From: Planctomycetaceae bacterium
GTDB lineage: Bacteria; Planctomycetota; Planctomycetia; Pirellulales; UBA1268
Assembly (NCBI GenBank): GCA_018694455.1
Contig: JABHNP010000211.1
Span: 1 to 8,863 of the forward strand
Length of the DNA: 8,863 bases
Direction: 5' to 3'
Position 1 is the stretch's first letter, and each line of letters starts with the position of its first letter. This document shows, piece after piece, positions 6,021-8,863 of the stretch. The notes beneath the pieces are model-generated. The model saw only the letters and a program-made list of their open reading frames with translations. It made no database searches and had not been told where the DNA came from. The position numbers were made by a program, and so were the translations under genes.

Positions 6021-7778
6021 ATGAATCGCTTCATCACCCTTCTTTTGCTTAGTTTTTCATGCAGCCTCATCCAGGCTGGTGCACCAAATCTGCTTGTCAT
6101 TACTGTCGATGACATGAGTTGTGACTCTGCGGGCGTGTTTGATGGCGTCATACCTGACTTAACACCACACATGGACCAACTGGCGTCTGAGGGACTACGC
6201 TTCGAAATGGCTCACGTTCAGGTTGGGAACTGTTACCCATCTCGGAATGTCATGTTCTCTGGGCAGTACCCTCATAGCTCAGGCGTCGAAGGTTTCTACC
6301 AGGTAAACAATGACTACCCAGTGTTCTGTGACGTGATGAAGAAAGCGGGGTACTTTACTGCCATACGTGGTAAGGTCAGTCACTCAACTCCGTATCAACC
6401 ATATGCCTGGGATGCTGACCTCACTATCAAGGAAGACGGAAAAAAAGAGCACATCAAAGACGTTGTCTCATACGGAACAAGCCTGACGAAGGGTATCTAT
6501 CTTGCAAAACAAGCAAACAAACCCTTTGCAATCAATATCAACATTTCAGACCCCCACAAACCGTTCTGGTTCGATGGTGACCCGCATGGCGTTTCCAGAA
6601 TTTACACAGCAGAAGAATCACCCATTCCAGGGTTTCTCTTTGACGACCCTGCTGTCAGGAATGAGCTTGCGCTTTATTACACATCCGTGCGACGAGCCGA
6701 TGATGCACTTGGTGCAATACTCAGTGCACTTCAGAAATCTGGTCAAGAAGAAAATACAATTGTGGTCTTTCTATCGGACCACGGCATGCCACTACCATTT
6801 GCAAAGACTCAGCTGTATCACCATAGCACCCGAACACCGCTCATGATTCGTTGGCCTGGAGTCGTGACACCAGACACCGTTGATGACCAACACATGGTGT
6901 CTGCAATCGACTTTCTCCCAACGTTTTGCGAGATGATTAATGCGCCGTTGCCAGACAACCAGCAGGGTTCATCGTTCCTACCACTTCTTCAGGGCAAGAA
7001 CCAAGCGAACCGTGACGTTGTGTTCAAGGAATACAACGAGAACGCTGGTGGTAAGCGAAACCCCATGCGAGGTGTCCAAACACCGCAATACCTCTACCTC
7101 TTTAACCCATGGTCCGACGGCACCGATGTCATGCGCACGGCAACTCAAGGAACAAAAACCTACAAACGCATGCAGGAACTCGCTGCCACCTCTGAACCGA
7201 TCAGGAAACGTCTTGACTTGTTTGAACACCGTATTGTTGAGGAACTCTACGATGTTCAAGAAGACCCTGACTGCCTTATCAATCTTATCGACTCAAAAGA
7301 CCATCACTCGGCACTTGTGAAATTGCGAGACCAACTCAAAACCTGGATGCATGACACCGATGATCATGCCCTTGTTGCCTTTGAAAGTCGCAATGATCTT
7401 CAGATCCGCAGAGCTTACGTCGACAAAACCCAAAAAGAGACTGATGAACGGCGGGCCGCAAAACGCAAGAACAAACCCAAAGCAACAAAAAAAATGAAAC
7501 TGATCAAAGTTTCTGCAACACAAGAAGATAATGTCGTGACGGTATCGATTCAGCACACCATACCGAAACAACTTGAAATACAAAAAGTACACGTGACGCT
7601 TAAAAATGATGGCAAGCAGATCGAACGAAAAATTCTTGAAGTATCCGGAAAGGGTGACACTGAATTAACATTTTCTGTCCCAGACACTCTCACGACCAGC
7701 TCCTTACGTATAGCTGCCTTCGTCGGTGCGGACTACCCGACAAACCTGCAGATTGTTCAAGAAGAGGTTCAGCGGTAG
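6021..7778 (+). CDS. Secreted sulfatase, heparan N-sulfatase (sulfamidase)-like, with C-terminal extension
   Basis: Predicted to hydrolyse a sulfate ester or sulfamate after export. The signal peptide covers about residues 1-19 (ending LIQA). Metal ligands are D30-D31 (TVDDM) and D253-H254 (LSDHG). The catalytic Cys71 lies in CYPSR (71-75) followed by NVMFSGQYPHSSG, the formylglycine site with Tyr at the variable position. K118/H121 (RGKVSH), H179 (SDPHKPF) and the H267-H268/R271 block (YHHSTRTP) complete the usual pocket. LSDHG rather than SDNG and the overall order resemble the sulfamidase (SGSH) branch, as recalled. The core ends near residue 470. A Lys/Arg-rich linker (about 471-493) then leads into about 90 residues of alternating hydrophobic strands (494-585), likely a beta-sandwich accessory domain of unknown role. 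Total 585 residues is longer than the ~450-500 typical of a bare core. It converges with the DUF1552 gene across 81 bases. Confidence 0.9.
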   Translation: MNRFITLLLLSFSCSLIQAGAPNLLVITVDDMSCDSAGVFDGVIPDLTPHMDQLASEGLRFEMAHVQVGNCYPSRNVMFSGQYPHSSGVEGFYQVNNDYPVFCDVMKKAGYFTAIRGKVSHSTPYQPYAWDADLTIKEDGKKEHIKDVVSYGTSLTKGIYLAKQANKPFAININISDPHKPFWFDGDPHGVSRIYTAEESPIPGFLFDDPAVRNELALYYTSVRRADDALGAILSALQKSGQEENTIVVFLSDHGMPLPFAKTQLYHHSTRTPLMIRWPGVVTPDTVDDQHMVSAIDFLPTFCEMINAPLPDNQQGSSFLPLLQGKNQANRDVVFKEYNENAGGKRNPMRGVQTPQYLYLFNPWSDGTDVMRTATQGTKTYKRMQELAATSEPIRKRLDLFEHRIVEELYDVQEDPDCLINLIDSKDHHSALVKLRDQLKTWMHDTDDHALVAFESRNDLQIRRAYVDKTQKETDERRAAKRKNKPKATKKMKLIKVSATQEDNVVTVSIQHTIPKQLEIQKVHVTLKNDGKQIERKILEVSGKGDTELTFSVPDTLTTSSLRIAAFVGADYPTNLQIVQEEVQR

Positions 7779-7859
7779 GGGAGGCAGGGTACAACTGGGC
7801 ACCCCTAATCTGCACCCCCGAATTCTTGCCGTCTGTATTTCGCTGCGGCCCACAGATGA

Positions 7860-8863
7860 TCACGTGTTTTTTGTGATATGTGGAATAACACCATTGCTAT
7901 CAGCAAACGATTGAATTGGCACGCCCATCATCTGCGCCTGTGTCAGCCACAGGTTCGCAAGTGGTGTTCCCTCCTGCATATGGATGTGCTGCCCCTTTTT
8001 GGTTCGTGCACCACCACCGGCCAGAATAATTGGTAAATCGTTGTATTGATGTGTTGACCCATCACCAAGACCCGAACCATACGTAAAAAGCGTGTTATCA
8101 AGAAGCGAAGATCCATCTCTTTCACGAACAGCCATCATTCGTTGCATCAGATAGACGTATTGCTCCATGTGAAATCGATCAACTTTCAACAAATCATCTA
8201 TCATTACTGTCTGATTATGGGACATCTTGTGGTGACTACGAGGCTTGTCGAATAGCCCATCAAACATGTACGGCGTATCCCACCGCTCTGGACCAATCAT
8301 GAATGTCGCTACGTTCGTCAAACCTGCCTGGAGAGCGGTCACCATCAGGTCGCCCATAAGGCGAATGTAGTCGCCTCGTGGAAGATAGGCATCCGTGGGC
8401 TCCTCGAAATCAATTCCAGTTAAATCCAATTTCATGCTTTCAAGACGAGTCAATTGAAGTTCGATTGCTCGGATGGATTCAAAATATTCATCAAGCTTCT
8501 GCTTATCACTTTGACCAAGCTGCCTCTTTAAATCACGTGCATCATCGAGTACGAGACTGGTGACATCTTTGTAACGATTGATCTCGTGCGTTGAAAACAG
8601 ACGCTGATACATCTTCCGAGGATCACGAATTGACGGCGCTACATGTCCGGTGCCGAACCACGAAATATTGTCAAAATAGATCGACTCTTTGTTATCCGTG
8701 TGATTGTTACAGCTAAATTCCAATGTTTTAAATGGTGTCTGCTGACCAACATGATCGGCAACAATGTGGTCAAGTGTTCGTGCGAGCGGCCACGCAGAAT
8801 CTTTTACTTCGAACGGCTTTGCGCTGCTTAAATAACACGATGCACATTGAGCGTGGACATCTG
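7860..8863 (-). CDS. DUF1552 domain protein, C-terminal part (5' end beyond the window)
   Basis: DUF1552 proteins are exported proteins of unknown function, common in planctomycetes and often encoded beside DUF1592/DUF1588 cytochrome-type proteins. The minus-strand frame is open to the right edge. A TTG at 8723 is only an internal Leu, because the bases before it encode DVHAQCASCYLSSAKPFE and a run ending QQTPFKTLEFSCNNH, both matching family blocks. About 334 residues are present and the N-terminus with its expected export signal is missing. Visible family features are FDNISWFGTG, RDPRKMYQRLFS, the long helix with DDARDLKRQLGQSDKQKLDEY, GPERWDTPY, the His-rich SHHKMSHNQ, LDNTLFTYGSGLGDGSTH and LPIILAGGG. 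The C-terminus ends naturally at a TGA after PHITKNT. No catalytic role can be assigned; the conserved His and Asp clusters hint at metal binding, which is inference. Confidence 0.9.
   Translation of the reverse strand, partial: DVHAQCASCYLSSAKPFEVKDSAWPLARTLDHIVADHVGQQTPFKTLEFSCNNHTDNKESIYFDNISWFGTGHVAPSIRDPRKMYQRLFSTHEINRYKDVTSLVLDDARDLKRQLGQSDKQKLDEYFESIRAIELQLTRLESMKLDLTGIDFEEPTDAYLPRGDYIRLMGDLMVTALQAGLTNVATFMIGPERWDTPYMFDGLFDKPRSHHKMSHNQTVMIDDLLKVDRFHMEQYVYLMQRMMAVRERDGSSLLDNTLFTYGSGLGDGSTHQYNDLPIILAGGGARTKKGQHIHMQEGTPLANLWLTQAQMMGVPIQSFADSNGVIPHITKNT

Noticed and set aside
7293..7592. 99-residue open frame on the - strand, Phe/Cys-rich
   Set aside because: Antisense to the second sulfatase; the Phe-rich pattern is what a Lys-rich coding strand gives when read backwards.
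7777..7806. AGGGG/CCCCT inverted repeat after the second sulfatase as a terminator
   Set aside because: The stem is only five bases with a 20-base loop and no T tract, so it is not convincing.
8721..8723. TTG as the start of the DUF1552 gene
   Set aside because: The frame continues upstream without a stop to the window edge and encodes further DUF1552 family sequence, so this codon is internal.
1..8863. Mobile element, CRISPR array, defence system, tRNA or rRNA
   Set aside because: No transposase or integrase motif, regularly spaced repeats, or conserved RNA gene sequence was recognised on either strand.

Overview
The window reads as a stretch of a Planctomycetota chromosome, probably marine or aquatic. 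The evidence is gene content rather than any marker gene: two secreted sulfatases, a secreted SGNH-type carbohydrate esterase, a DUF1552 protein, a DUF5658-like small membrane protein and a secreted TPR protein with a low-complexity tail. Base composition is moderate, and Shine-Dalgarno sequences are clear at only some genes. No rRNA, tRNA, CRISPR array, insertion sequence or integrase was seen. The order or genus cannot be set from this sequence.

Layout. (1) 1-577 +: 3' part of an S-adenosylmethionine hydrolase (DUF62 family), cut by the window start. (2) 692-1756 +: a prokaryotic pentameric ligand-gated ion channel closely resembling GLIC of Gloeobacter, the most notable gene here. (3) 1881-2813 +: a secreted TPR protein with a long Pro/Ser/Asp-rich tail. 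(4) 2848-4269 -: arylsulfatase A-like sulfatase with a C-S-P-S-R active site. (5) 4413-5351 +: SGNH carbohydrate esterase (SASA/DUF303), transcribed divergently from the sulfatase across a 143-base gap. (6) 5473-5871 -: a small three-helix membrane protein of the DUF5658 type. (7) 6021-7778 +: a second sulfatase, heparan-N-sulfatase-like, with a C-Y-P-S-R active site and a C-terminal beta-rich extension. (8) 7860-8863 -: C-terminal part of a DUF1552 protein, running out of the right end.

How the genes may work together. The three consecutive + genes on the left (SAM hydrolase, channel, TPR protein) could form one transcript, although gaps of about 115-125 bases leave room for separate promoters. 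The middle and right part (sulfatase, acetylesterase, sulfatase) fits removal of sulfate and acetyl groups from algal or animal-type polysaccharides outside the cytoplasm, a common planctomycete lifestyle. No glycoside hydrolase, polysaccharide lyase, transporter or formylglycine-generating enzyme is present, so this is at best part of a degradation locus. Strand changes after nearly every gene argue against one large operon.

All homology statements come from recognising motifs and recalling family sequences; no search was run. No gene-free stretch exceeds 300 bases.
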